A stretch of DNA of 64,000 nt from Craterostigma plantagineum (Eukaryota; Streptophyta; Magnoliopsida; Lamiales; Linderniaceae). Below the pieces are notes generated by a model, which was given only the letters and a program-made list of their open reading frames with translations, did no database searches and had not been told where the DNA came from. This document shows, piece after piece, positions 22,351-36,880 of the stretch. The stretch is from positions 26,328,501-26,392,500 of the forward strand of contig JAPQWV010000002.1 in the NCBI GenBank assembly GCA_027422505.1, written 5' to 3'. Position 1 is the first letter of the stretch, and each line of letters starts with the position of its first letter. The position numbers were made by a program, and so were the translations under genes.

Positions 22351-24464
22351 GCAGTAGTAGGCACACTCATCATCACTAATCTACCCTCCAATACTCTGTA
22401 GATGAAGCCCTCAGATTTCTTCTTGGATAGTTTTTTGAGGTTGCAGTTGAACGTTGAACTGATCTGTCTGGAAAGATTTGTCCATTTCTTTTTCCTCCAA
22501 TGATGTTCAAATAGATTGTGCTAGCAGGAGAGTCAGCTATTTTCCTTTAATTATCTTAGTTTGATATTTCCTACTCTTTAAGAAACAAGTAGTTAGTTAG
22601 TAACTGAAAGGAACGACTTAGGTTGTAGCAGTATGGGATTTGGTAAGCTGCATCAGTCGTGGAAAATGAGGAATGGAATTTCTGAAAAAGAGAAGGTTAT
22701 CGACTATTTTAACTATTCCATTCCTCTAGAGTCATCACTTCACAAGTTATCTTAAATACATAAATTGGTCGAAATCAAACGAAATGGTGGTAAGTCATCC
22801 AACCCTGTTCTTACACCTTCATCTTAGTTCTATCGTTGAACTTAGTGAAATCATGTTTCCCTTTTGACCCTCATTGCGATTCGCCAAATAACTCCATGAT
22901 TGATAATTGATATATATCTTGTTACGAGGTTTGAGGTATCCACCTTTCTTGGTCATTTATTTTGTTAAGGTTGAAATGATATGAATGAAGTCCTATGAAT
23001 AATCTGTTTTCCGTGGTTGGCCTAATTAAGTCAAAACAGTAAGATGGTGACTTATCATCACTTTTCTGATGCTATAAGCTTTTTCATGACTTAAAATATT
23101 TCTTTTAACAGTGACGAGACTAAGTCAAGTAGCGAATCGTGAAAAGAAGAAAAAAGGGCCATTTACAATTAAGTTGCATGTTAAGTTTCATTTAACTTTG
23201 TCAGAAAAATTCATAGTTTTAAGGACCCGATTCTGCAGAAATACTTAAGTGTTCTGCTGTACACTTCACTGTTCACCAGTGCAGTACCACTTCATGAATC
23301 TACATTACCATTTCATGAGTCTACAATACCACTTCCTGAATCTCCGATACTAGTTCATGTACACTCCATAACACTGGCGTAATTTTAAGCCCTTATCTCT
23401 AAATTTCATAAAATAGAATCTTTAAAACCATGGAAATGCTTTCCAACCTCATCATGGCTTTGTCTTGGCTTAGACCCAGTCAAAGTCTTGTTTCCTCCTT
23501 TTCATACTTGTATTTTAAACCAACTAAGACTCCGTCAAATTCTGTGTGTGTACCTATCAACCTATATCTTTCAAGATACAGTATAGTGGAGTTGTCAAAT
23601 ATTATAAAATAAAATAAAGATGGGTTTTTTGGTAGTCTGGCGCCTCCAATAATTCCTTGATACATGTAGTTAATTTCTCCAACAATACTGTTTAAGCAGT
23701 ATCATTAAACTCCAATCAATTACTCCATATTTTACTCTATACAAATTTATTTATATTTTTATTTAAAATAGATTATAAAAATTATTTCATTTAATTTGTG
23801 AAATACGAACAAGACGGAATTAATTTTTTTCATTAGCAAATTGTTCCATTATTAATAACTTTATAGATACACTTTTAAAATAATTTTATTATTACATAAG
23901 AAATCCACTCGTTTTTATAAAGTGTAATGTTCATCATCTCTATCATGTCGTTCTCTTCCTCAATTGTTTGTTTTCACAAATTCATTATTCTCAATTGTAG
24001 AATTAATTCATTATTCTCGATTCTAGAATTAATTCAAAATAAAGAAATTAAAAAACAAAACAATATATGCATAGAGGGTGAATGGTGCCCTTTGTATACA
24101 TCATATTACCAGTGTTCCTTACAGCTACAAAGTCTTTCATGGAAAATGCTTCTTACATCAACTCAACTACATGGTCAACAAAACTTTTAGTGTGGCAAGT
24201 GAACTAAACTTGGCTAATTACTACCGATGATGGAGCATATCAACTCGTTTCGTTAAATTAGCGATTTATTATATAGTTCCATTTATTGAAAATAAACTGC
24301 ATCAATGTCTTGTACATAATATGGCTCATTAAGTAGTTACGTGGTCAATATCTAGAACATAATACCCTCCTTCGTTCACACATATATCATATATACATTC
24401 GGACAAATAGTTTGATAATCTACCTATCAATCTATATCTACTTCGAGTGAACGACATGATAGTA
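22351..24464. other. Intergenic, AT-rich, no gene seen
   Basis: Between the GIP1-like stop and the WRKY promoter I see the 3' flank of the GIP1-like gene (to about 22,620) and AT-rich sequence without convincing ORFs, tRNAs or transposon ends. The only structured part is a 21-bp tandem repeat at 23285-23368. Bases 23,700-23,910 are especially AT-rich. Confidence 0.5.
23285..23368. repeat. 21-bp tandem repeat, four diverged copies
   Basis: Consecutive 21-bp units begin TACCACTTCATGAATC, TACCATTTCATGAGTC, TACCACTTCCTGAATC and TACTAGTTCATGTACA. The copies differ at 2-8 positions, with the last the most diverged. No coding role is evident. Confidence 0.8.
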
Positions 24465-24580
24465 AGTCAAGGTCAGACCAAGTTTTAATCGTTGACTGTT
24501 CGATTGATATATACGGCGGCTCTTTGATTGGACGAGATCACAAGCATCATATATAGTCCACGAAAAAGTCTTCGTTGACT
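24465..24580. promoter_or_regulatory. W-box cluster upstream of the WRKY gene
   Basis: TTGACT occurs at 24492-24497 and 24575-24580 on the plus strand and at 24465-24470 on the minus strand. This is 440-560 bp before the WRKY start codon. W-boxes TTGAC(C/T) are the binding sites of WRKY factors, and their clustering in WRKY promoters is a common sign of auto- or cross-regulation. The link here is inferred from position. Confidence 0.55.
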
Positions 24581-24978
24581 TTTTGATCATCGACAAAATC
24601 AATTTTTCCTATTTCTTGGTTCAGAAAATATATAATGAAATATATCAACCCCTTGAATAGAATAATATCATTCTAGAGGATGAATCAAATTCAATACGCT
24701 TGTTTATTTCACGCACATATATATACAGGTGAAATTGTATATGTATTATTAGTAACTCTTACTTCATATTATTTGAATCCAATTACATACACGGCGTATA
24801 TTTTTTCTTTTAAAAAATAAAGGAAAACCATTTGAAAGCAAATCTTATTACCCGTCATCGTCAAAGCTTAATTATGACACAAACACGTCACAGCGTATCG
24901 CTTCTTGTCAAACCCCATCATATAATAGGCCGTGGCCCGTGTTTTGTATCGTTTAATAAAATTAGAAAGTCTACCTAT

Positions 24979-25002
24979 ACTCTCTCTCTCTCTCTCTCTC
25001 TC
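24979..25002. repeat. (TC)n microsatellite in the WRKY 5' UTR
   Basis: Eleven to twelve TC units lie directly before CAACCCTAAAACTGAATC and the start codon at 25022. Pyrimidine-rich 5' leaders are common in plant mRNAs. Confidence 0.85.
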
Positions 25003-25021
25003 AACCCTAAAACTGAATCTC

Positions 25022-26421
25022 ATGTCTGAAAGTATGAGGGAACTTTACCACCACCAAACTGATCTTGCTAATCAAGATCAAATTATAAGGAACCCTAATA
25101 ATGAATCCTCGAGCTTTCCATACTTCAACATATATGAACACAACACTCCAAGCAGCTCATCCATGTTCGATGGGAGCTTCAGTGAGTTCTTACAGTCTTC
25201 TGAAGATCACATTCCATATGAACTGTTTTCGGATATTAACAAAGATGATGGGAAACCAGCAAGAATCCCAGTCACTCCTACAGCTTCCCCTATCTCCTCA
25301 GCTTCTTCTATCGAACTATTAGCTGCAAATACCGAGGAAGATTCAAACAAGGGTAAGAAGCTGAAACTCATGGAGACTGTGTCTCACGATGATCTTGTCG
25401 AAGACACATCTAAGAAATCAGAGTGAGAGCGCGTTATACATTTTATTATGTCTATCTTGGTTGTCTAATTTTATCTTCTTCATGTTCGCTGATTAGAGTT
25501 ACATCAATATATGTACTAATGAAGGGCTATGGAGACGAAGAAGAAGAAAGGTGATCAGAAAAAGAAAAGGGAGGAGAGATTTGCCTTTTTTGACCAAGAG
25601 CGAGGTTGATCATTTGGAAGATGGATACAGATGGAGAAAATACGGGCAAAAGGCAGTCAAGAACAGCCCTTATCCGAGGTTTAAGTTATTTCTCGTATAT
25701 ATATCCTAGATTTTAATCATCTGTTCAAATGGCTGCTGTCCAACATAATTATAACAAGTTTGGCAGAAAAACCAGCTGAAAACTATGAAAAGGGTGAAAA
25801 AAATTTCAACCATAGTATGAACACAAACCCTAATATGAACGGCCCCTTTTCTTCTACCACATATCCACATAAAGCTTTTGCTTTTTTTTTTCTCTACCCT
25901 TGTCTTCATTCATTACATAATGGTTCTTGCTGCAGCTTCGTCATAGAATTCTGACATTCTTCCATATTTCGTATGCAATTTTTTTCTGTAGAAGCTATTA
26001 CAGATGCACAACCCAGAAATGCCCAGTGAAGAAACACATCGAAAGATCTCACCAAGAACCATCGATTGTCATCACCACGTACGAAGGCCAACACAACCAC
26101 CTCGTCCCTACAAACCTCCATGGACACATGGCAGCAATGCTCAATAGAGCTTCAGCTAATTACAATTATAATCCAATAATACTGAATCCATCAATGCTAT
26201 CATCAGAACCTGATGAAGCATCAGCTATAGCTAGCTTCCCTCAAGAACAGCTGCTAACAACAGCTCAAATGCCTCCTCTATATGGTGATTATACTTTGTA
26301 CGGCGATCATCATCATCATCATCATCAGAATTTCGGCGGCAACAATCAGCAGCAGTTAATCCAACAGTTTTCCGATGAGTATAATAACGGGCTATTGCCT
26401 CCTGCATTTCCCGGAAAATGA
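25022..26421 (+). pseudogene. Group IIc WRKY transcription factor (WRKY28/71-like) with an apparent frameshift
   Basis: Three exons: 25022-25422, 25525-25678 and 25992-26421. Exon 2 encodes [10 protein letters not shown], the WRKYGQK heptapeptide (in [19 protein letters not shown]), and the R-type intron position. Exon 3 gives the C-X4-C-X23-H-X-H zinc finger (CTTQKC ... HNH), then a His-repeat and a Gln-rich tail. WRKY factors bind W-boxes in the nucleus. The run of six T at 25586-25591 puts RFAF and [13 protein letters not shown] in different frames. Relatives keep these blocks continuous, so five T would be expected. Apart from this base the gene is intact, with canonical splice sites, a (TC)n leader and W-boxes upstream. 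A sequencing or assembly error is as likely as a real null allele; if the base is an error, this is a normal CDS. Confidence 0.8.
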
Positions 26422-27163
26422 GCAGTGATTAATCGCAGCTTACTTTTGTCGTCCTTTCATTCGCCTTTTGCGTAGATGGACTCAGTGTCGTAATACATCA
26501 ACATTAACAGTCAATTAGTTCTTGAGCTTGGGCTGTAAGAGTCTCGATGAACGCTTTGGTTTAGTGTATCATCTTACTAATCATGGATGGGTTAATTGGT
26601 TACTTGTATCATTTCTCTTGGCTTTAATTGGTATCAGTTAGTTTACATTTGTTCTCACGTTCGACAATATTGTCTGAACACTATATGTCGGCTAAGCACA
26701 TACAAGTTGAGAGAAGCAACTGGTCCAAAGTCAACTGTTCTATTAATAGCTCCATGGAGTGAAAGTCAACCTTAACAAACGACATACGAAAACACAAGTT
26801 GGAGTCAGCGGCTTCAAAGGTCAGTTCTTTCGTCGGCAGATTGCTAATTGGAAACCTTGTAGTTGGTTTTTTGTGCGTTATTCTTATCGTAGATTTCAAA
26901 ATGGTTTGGGCTGTTAAATAGTTTGTTCTACTAGCATGCAGGAAACAAATATGAAAAAAAAAAAAAAATTATTGGTACTATTCGATCAAAATATAATATA
27001 CAAAGAGCCCGAAGCCCCATTCCTACTAGGCAATCAACGCTTCTCTATATGCCTATGTTCTTTCTTCAAGTGAATCTCAGTTTGATTCTTGGTCGTCTTC
27101 CTCAGTTGAACAGAGTCATTCACGTTTCTATTGCAGCAAATTCGAACAACTGAGATACGAACG
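26422..27163. other. Intergenic between the convergent WRKY and TOM1-like genes
   Basis: This holds the 3' flanks of two genes that converge. A poly-A run (near 26,955-26,968) and AT-rich sequence are present. No ORF, RNA gene or transposon end is supported. Confidence 0.5.
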
Positions 27164-30125
27164 TCATATAGGGCTAGCTCTTGAAACCTGCATCATATCC
27201 AAAACTACTCAGATACTCCCTTTGCTTTGGCTCTCTATATTATTACAAGCAGATATACTGCAATAGAAAGAATTAAGACTAAAGATAATCGTCGTTGAAT
27301 AACCTGATTTTGCATGGTAGCAGCAGAGGTCCAATTTTGCTGCGAATGCGATCCCAAAGAACGATCGCTGATGAAGGTTATTGTTCGTGATTCTTGTCTT
27401 CTGTTGATTGATTGTGGAGCTGCTGGTAATTCTCTCATCACATATAGTACGAAAGCTGAGGGCACCGAAGAACCTAATGGAATATATAACGAGCTTATTG
27501 TAAGAATCAGATTGTGGGAAGATGACTGAAGAAAGAATCAATAAAGTGTACCTATGAAGTAATATAATATCAGGAGAAGAGAGATTCGACCACCAAATAT
27601 CAGCTGCTGTTCATTCCAATGGTACAGCAGCTGTTCGATGCATATACGGAAACTGTTATATACCTCAGAAGAAATCGAAAAAAGAAATAATTACCGAAAA
27701 CTACGTAAGAAAAAAGACTTACGGGAATATTTGTTGCTATAGCAACTGATGAGCTTGAAGTAAAACATATTACTGAAACAATGGCCAATCCAGCTACCTA
27801 ACAAACAGATAGTGAAATACCGAAAAATGAGTTTGGCCCACGGTTGGTTAGAAAATAATAGAAAAGAATCAATACGATACCTTCCACATTTCCATTGAAG
27901 CTCGCTCAGATCTCACCTTTTTCATTTTCAAGAACAAGATGATGCCTGAAAATAATAACCGAAAGGTTTAGGAATCAATCCTTAATATCGATAGTTGACT
28001 TTAGTGTTATTATTGAGATTCTTACCGTAGCATGCCAAGGCTCCTCCGAGCAATAGGACTGCTATAGCAATGAGGTCCACATATATCTGTTAAAGCGAAT
28101 TATAATCATTTGTATATGTAAAAGAAAAAAAAAAAGACACCGTCGCAATCATAGTTACTTCTGAAACATAATACACATGCCTGAGCGACAACAGAGGAGT
28201 CTATAGGATTCTTTCCCACGCCAATCCATATTAGAACAGCAGATGCTATCATTATTGCAAATACAATGATAGAAACCTGCAAAAAGAGCAAATAACTGGG
28301 CATCAAATGAGAGAATATATACTCTTTAGTAATTTGTATAGGTTCAAATAGAGCAAAAAAAAAAGTCTACAGCGAAACGTACTAAGATGACAACTTTTTG
28401 GCGGCTTCCAATACGAATAGATCCCAAAGAGAAACAAATCCGGCGGCCAATAGAGTTAGAATTGGATGTATTTGGTTTATCAAGCAAAGCCTCTTGGGAA
28501 CTACTCGTTTCATCTTCATCGTCGTCGTTTGACTGATGGCAAAGGTCAACCCTGCAAATATATTACTCGATATCATATTATCGTAAGAAACAAAATCGTA
28601 TCTCACTTCAAGTTTGGGTGTCTTAATCGCTTGGAAAGACTAGTAAGCGCGCGTATGATGCATATTAGTATTACAACATGCCTTAATCGAATACTATCAG
28701 GGAAAAGAAAAAAGGGAAACTTACCAAAAAGACAAGAGCAGCAGAAATGCAGCGAGGAACAGAATTTTTGGGATAGCTGCAAACAGAACCACTTATCTAA
28801 GCAAGAACCTTTGCATTATGATCACAATATCAAAAGTCACAAAACAAAAGTAGTCATTTACGTACCCATAACAATGAAACCACAAGAATGTGACCAGCAA
28901 ACCCAACCTTTGCAAGCAGCAACAAGAGTTAATACAAAGTAAAGGAGGTAACCTGTAAGAGTAATTTACAAATCTCGTAAGTGGTCAAATGGGACAGTAT
29001 GGAAACACATCGTAATGATATTAGTAATTAATCATCATTCATCAAGAGTCACACAGAGAAAAAGAGTGTTACTCTATAGTCTCTGTCAGATAACTTGTGA
29101 AAGGAGAACAGAGCAGCACAATTATGCTAGCACGGTTTATGATTTGGAGCTCAAGAACATTTTCATTGCGACATAGCTGGGGTATTATGTTGTGTTGAGA
29201 TTTTCAGCAGAGCAATGTAAATAATACACTCAGAATTGCAACAAGCGAGTGGATTATCAAGATATTCATATAATAGAGCTCCTCACCAAGATTTGAAAAT
29301 CCGATCATCAAGTGAAATACCTGAAACCGAGAGAAAGACTTCATCATATAACAGTGAATAAAGCAAATATTATCTTAGAAAGAATCCAAGGCATTTCAGA
29401 TACAAGATTGGTACATCCATCAAAGCCCATTTTTTTCAGTAACTGGGGAAGAAAAGGCAGAAGCCTCGCAAAATGTTAGAAGGTTTCACACAGCAATAAC
29501 CATAGCGCAGTCAAGACTACGACTATAAAGAAACTGCTTACTTTTTGACGAGTCCATCCAAGCTGCGCATTCCTTGAATGAATACGTATTAACTGGAAGA
29601 ACATAATAAACAATTCAATAAGATGAGGTCGTGAAATGAAAGCCAACGCATTTGATTTCTTGATTTCATGATTATAATCTCAAAAATTCAAGAAAGATGA
29701 AGGACTTGAGCTACACTAAAATCTCAGCAGGCACACTTGGCAACAACCTGGAACCTATTATCCGTTCGGGAAAAGGATCCTTTTCTTTTCCCAGCAGTGA
29801 CAATGAAACAGTACAAAAACAAAGTAATACCAACCATAACAACGATTGTCTAAGAAAAATTACAAAAAGAGCTAAATCAAAAGAAACAAGTTTTCATCAT
29901 ATCAGAGGGAGCTTTTGCTGCTATGTCGACAATTGACACATCAACCAACAGTAGTAAACAACACAGCAACAAAACAATAGAAAACAAAAGAAAGAAACAT
30001 AAACATCAATCAGTCACCTGACAAAAAGCTAGAAATGCAATAAGACCATCGACGCAAGCCAGGCCTACATTCACACCCTCCACCGATTTTGGGTAGCAGC
30101 TGCCTTCTTCAAATTCCAAAATCAT
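27164..30125 (-). CDS. THH1/TOM1/TOM3-domain (DUF1084) membrane protein
   Basis: Thirteen exons keep frame: 30125-30018, 29592-29542, 29320-29287, 28952-28866, 28776-28725, 28551-28383, 28276-28181, 28086-28026, 27945-27881, 27797-27723, 27630-27552, 27473-27304 and 27187-27164. They give about 303 residues. Visible blocks include VNVGLACVDGLIAFLAF, IPKILFLAAFLLLLSFW, VLIWIGVGKNPIDSS, VYVDLIAIAVLLLGGALA-like and SSVPSAFVLYVMREL, i.e. several hydrophobic membrane segments with a Ser/Asp-rich loop. The tiny last exon encodes VSRASPI. The family (PF06454) includes the tonoplast proteins TOM1/TOM3, used by tobamoviruses as replication anchors; the normal function is unclear. This copy is closer to the DUF1084 relatives than to TOM1 itself. 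The intron after 28181 has a GC donor. Confidence 0.8.
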
Positions 30126-31040
30126 ATTTCCTTTTAATTAAAATACCTTCAGCAATTATTCCTCCTCGAGCTCGAACCACGCGAAAGGCTGCCCCTTGAG
30201 CGTGCTCCGTTACTATTTCAAAAACCCACCAATGCAAACAATTTTCTTCTGGGATATAAGTATGACGAAAAAGGTGAGATTTTTGCAAGAGTATGGATAT
30301 AGATAGGCACCGCAAATTTCCTCTCCTCGTTGAAAACTAGGCAAGTATAATAGCTAGATAGAATTACTATTGAAGCAAAAGGGATTTTATATAATCTTTA
30401 TATTATTCAATGGTTTCTCTCGGATTCGAATTCCGTAGATCTGCCACTGAATAAATCATCCGCACCTCCTTCCAGTCCTTTTTGTGTCTGTATAGTATAT
30501 TCATATAAATATATTCTTTTTATTTACTCCATGAAAATTCATAGTAATTATGTTTCTAATGAAAAGTTGTCGTAATAAACTAATGTTATGTGCTTGACTT
30601 GACCAGAAAAAAAAAGATTCAATTGATAGGTACGCGCGTCCCTTCAGTCCGATGATTTCGTAATATTTATTTGGCTAGTAATTACAACTTGGCGACACAT
30701 TTTGCGACTTATGAATGTGGCGAAGGCATGAAGATCGATGAGGAATATTTCCCATAGAATCGCAAAGTAAAAGATTGAATTTTTAGCGTTATGGATCGGC
30801 AAAAGTATATACAAGAAAGATCCTATTTTTATGGTGAAAGCCCATTTGGCAACACCTTTGATTTTACAAGTTTTGTTCATTAACAACTAACCATCAATCA
30901 TGTATAAGTCTAACAGCCTGGAAATGTTACCTACGATTTTGTCGTGTTTGATTAATGTGGTCTTTACAGATGGATTAGTTAAAACAAATACGTACTTATT
31001 GTTCTAAATAATATTATTTGTAATTAATTGTAAAGAACAT
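30126..31040. other. Intergenic: TOM1-like promoter side and tRNA 5' flank
   Basis: The first 200 bp are probable 5' UTR and promoter of the minus-strand TOM1-like gene. The rest is AT-rich. Bases just before the tRNA are TAATTGTAAAGAACAT, an AT-rich flank as usual for plant tRNA genes. No further gene is supported. Confidence 0.45.
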
Positions 31041-31113
31041 GACTCCGTGGCCCAATGGATAAGGCGCTGGTCTACGGAACCAGAGATTCTGGGTTCGATC
31101 CCCAGCGGAGTCG
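31041..31113 (+). tRNA. tRNA-Arg (anticodon ACG)
   Basis: The 73-nt sequence folds as a cloverleaf. The acceptor stem is GACTCCG pairing with CGGAGTC, followed by G73. The D arm contains TGGCCCAATGG (A box). The anticodon arm is CTGGT-CTACGGA-ACCAG with anticodon ACG. The T arm contains GGTTCGATCC (B box). There is no intron and no encoded CCA. A T-run follows at about 31,121-31,126 as the Pol III stop. It decodes CGN arginine codons after A34 modification. Confidence 0.97.
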
Positions 31114-31119
31114 AATTTA

Positions 31120-31127
31120 GTTTTTTC
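31120..31127 (+). terminator. Pol III terminator of tRNA-Arg
   Basis: An oligo-T stretch about 8-14 bases after the tRNA 3' end, the standard RNA polymerase III stop. Confidence 0.75.
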
Positions 31128-31178
31128 TTCAATTTTTTTAAGTTAATTAGGCCCAGTATATATCACGCCATAAACTCT

Positions 31179-31196
31179 GGGGGGGGGGGGGGGGGG
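31179..31196. repeat. Poly-G run of 18
   Basis: An uninterrupted run of 18 G. Such a run may form a G-quadruplex and is also a likely place for length error in sequencing. Confidence 0.9.
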
Positions 31197-31513
31197 AAGG
31201 AAAGATACATTTTTCTAATTTTGTACAATTAACTGGGAACATGTCAGAAATAAAGATGAGCCCATATGATTTAGCAAAATGCGGCATAAACAAAACATGA
31301 ACGATCGATCCTTTTAAGTACCAACTCCTCTGACTTTATATCTGTCTGTTCTGTCAGTCTCAGTTTTCTCCTGTCACATTGTTCGTTTAAGTAGTTATCC
31401 ATTAATTCTGTGAATCCAGAAAAAAAGTAAAAGAAAAAGAAAAAGACGGCCCAAAAAATGTCAAAAGCGCGATAGGAAAGAAGGAAAGAAAACAAAAGTA
31501 GTCATCAATTAAA

Positions 31514-33137
31514 TCAATCATGGGATTCTCCTCCTCCACCACCACCCCACATCTTTAACAAGTATCCTTCGCATTTACTGCAAGTGCTTCCATTGGCCGA
31601 AAATTCAGAGCCTACCGCCGCCCTCCTCACCTTCGTGGGCCCCACGCCTTGCTTCAAATTATGCCTATACTCAATCGCCACCTGCTCGAAAACTTCAACC
31701 TCAAACATGTTCATCTTCAGTGCCTTATTAGTAGTAGGGCCCACCATCCTATCCCTGACGTAAGCAAACGGTATCTGATCCCTCGGATTAAACCCATCCA
31801 ATTCGTTGAACAGTAGGCAAGAAAATAGATCCCCGGCCGCCGTGTGCTTCCTCAGTATCAAAGCGCTGTCCGGCACATCTGTTGTAATAAAAAGCATAAA
31901 AATACATCGTCATCGTACACCGTAGGAAAACAGAAAACTCTGCAAAGTTTTTTTACCCGAAGGATAAGGCTTGTTCGAGCTCCATGGCTGAAGGCCATAT
32001 TCGCAGTAAGTCTCCATTTGAAGCTTCAAACCGTCGACGTCCCACCATTTCTTCCACCTCGAGGTGGCGATGGCCTCTTCCATGGTGTGTAAGAAGAAGG
32101 GATGCTTCGACACCGCCACGTCAGCGTCCTCTTTCGTTACGAGCGAATGGATTAGGAGAATCGGGTCGACCGCCAGCTGTAGCTTGGCGTCGACCCATAC
32201 GCTGTACCTTGCGTTGGGGAAGAGTCTGTGCGTGAGGTACTTGGGTATCACTCCGTTCATGGCGGGATTTTCGTAGAGGGCCGAAACCCTAACGATCCTC
32301 CACGCCCCGATCCTGTGCTCCTCCTTCAGCTTCCTCGGGATTAGCTTGTGGCGTCGGAGGCCTTCGAGCGTCGCGTCGTCCACGAACATGAAGAAGCACG
32401 CAAAGTCGAGCGTCTTCGACCCGAGCCCTCTCGGCTGCCCTATTTTGTCGTGGTCGTTGAATATCGCCGAGACGACGACCAGTCCGCGGCAGCTTTCCAT
32501 CGCCATTTGGTCTGCGGATCAAAAAAGGTCTAGATTCAGACTCATTCGAAGATTCAATGTTAGGTCTTTAATGGGTTCGATTGTGGGAGGCTAATGACCA
32601 GAAGTGGAAACTGGAAATCGTTTGAAGAATCCGCACGGGATTCTAACGGTGTCGTCTTGGTGATCGTAATAGGACATCCTCGTCTCGATGCTCAGATTCC
32701 CGCCGAAGGTCTCTGCTTCGTCATGCACGTATCTGAGGGATTTCTTCTTCTTGCTATTATCGCCGTCCTCCGTTGAGTTCTGTAATATTTCCTGCATCTC
32801 CCTAACTGCGTCCCAATAATCTGCGACGCAAGGAAAAGAGAGATTTGATTGTCAAATCGAAATGATTTGATTTTTCTTTATTTGTACCTGAGAAGTAGAG
32901 AGGGGAATCGCAGGAAGGGCGTGAGGTGGGTATGGCATGCTTGTGCTCGCCGTAAGAAGAAGGGTAATAGAACAGAGGGGACTGAATTGGGTCGTAAGGA
33001 GAAGACCTGAATATGCATTTTGTGGCGGAGAAAGTGAAGCGAAGGGCTAATAGGAGGGCGGAGGATAGGTATACGAGGGAGAAACAGAGGAGCTTGGATT
33101 GGAAGATGAGTGGCTTTGAGAACCTTGCCTTTGCCAT
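31514..33137 (-). CDS. DUF616 protein, TOD1/MUCI70-like Golgi glycosyltransferase-type protein
   Basis: Four exons keep frame: 33137-32888, 32820-32599, 32511-31957 and 31878-31514. They give about 463 residues, close to Arabidopsis TOD1. A signal anchor LLCFSLVYLSSALLLALRF lies at residues about 16-34, as in type II Golgi proteins. The DUF616 core shows GGNLSIETRMSYYDH, VVVSAIFNDHDKIGQPRG, CFFMFVDD, ENPAMNGVIPKYLTHRLFP, SVWVDAKLQL, TRWKKWWD-like and DSALILRKHT. TOD1 has been described as an alkaline ceramidase acting in turgor control, while MUCI70 of the same family acts in pectin/xylan mucilage synthesis; both enzyme assignments are from family knowledge. The tail carries a poly-Gly stretch (GGGGGG). 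The gene is divergent to the katanin-like gene, 612 bp away. Confidence 0.85.
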
Positions 33138-33749
33138 TACATTATTACCATCATCGTCATTGTTATTGCTGTCGATGTTTTCCTGTCTTTAAAGCTATAA
33201 TATTCTCTTTCTCGGTTGATATTATTATTCGTCAGCCAACTCATTGCGACAGCGATTTGCAATTGGCATGTTGAATGAGACAAGAAACGGAAAGTTCTTA
33301 TTCTCGTGTTGTATTGTATGTATGTCTTTAATTACGAAGAGGTCCCCCATCTAATCTAAATTCTATTATTAGGCAGGCAAAACCTCATATTGGGCCCAGA
33401 TGTTGGGCTTATGAAGCATACTGATAGTTTATTGGGCTCAAGCGGCGACGAGTGACGTCAGGTCAGACAAAGATTCTTGTCCACAACTTCGAATTGAAAC
33501 TTGAAACTACTCAACAAAAATCTCCTTGGAATAAAATAAAATTTGTTTGAATATATGTAATTTCCTGGCTGGCGAGCGTGGGATACAGTACACTTGTTAT
33601 TTCTTTACTCTTTCCAGCACATGCGCGATCTCTGAAGAGCACATGGAGTGTGACGCGTAAAAGATTTCAATCGACGCTTGATTGCTTGCTCGTTTCATCT
33701 ACGCGCGCACCGGCGTGCCTGCGACTGTGGCGGCGGTCTGGTGTCCGTG
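33138..33749. promoter_or_regulatory. Divergent intergenic region between the DUF616 and katanin-like genes
   Basis: 612 bp separate two outward-facing start codons, so both promoters must lie here. TGGGCC/TGGGCT-type motifs (site II-like) cluster near 33,394-33,440. An AATAAAATAAAA stretch lies near 33,530. No ORF is supported. Confidence 0.5.
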
Positions 33750-36642
<2,893 letters not shown>

Positions 36643-36834
36643 AACTTCAGTTTTATGTTTTGTGGAATGCCTCTGAGTTTTCTTACACTGTTTCTATGTT
36701 TGTCGAAGGCCAAGAACCCACCCAAACAAAGGCAACATTGTGTTAAAAAGAATGTATCATTTTGCTTCATATGCTGTTATCTGAATTACTGTTACCTTAC
36801 TTCGATCAAAACCAATATTTGTATAGATGATAAA
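36643..36834 (+). other. 3' flank of the katanin-like gene
   Basis: The 190 bp between the stop codon and the LINE target duplication are the likely 3' UTR. The LINE insertion may therefore sit close to or inside the poly(A) region. Confidence 0.45.
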
Positions 36835-36880
36835 AAAATAGCCAGTGACAACAAAATTCGGGCGTTTTCTCTCTTCGGCA

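Noticed and set aside
27209..27541. A longer last exon of the TOM1-like gene ending at 27235
   Set aside because: The splice CAG/GTTATT to the short exon at 27187-27164 gives VSRASPI and a stop, the family's usual tail; the longer reading gives an atypical hydrophobic end.
31047..31232. Frame beginning inside the tRNA gene
   Set aside because: It reads through tRNA-Arg and a poly-G run; there is no protein evidence.
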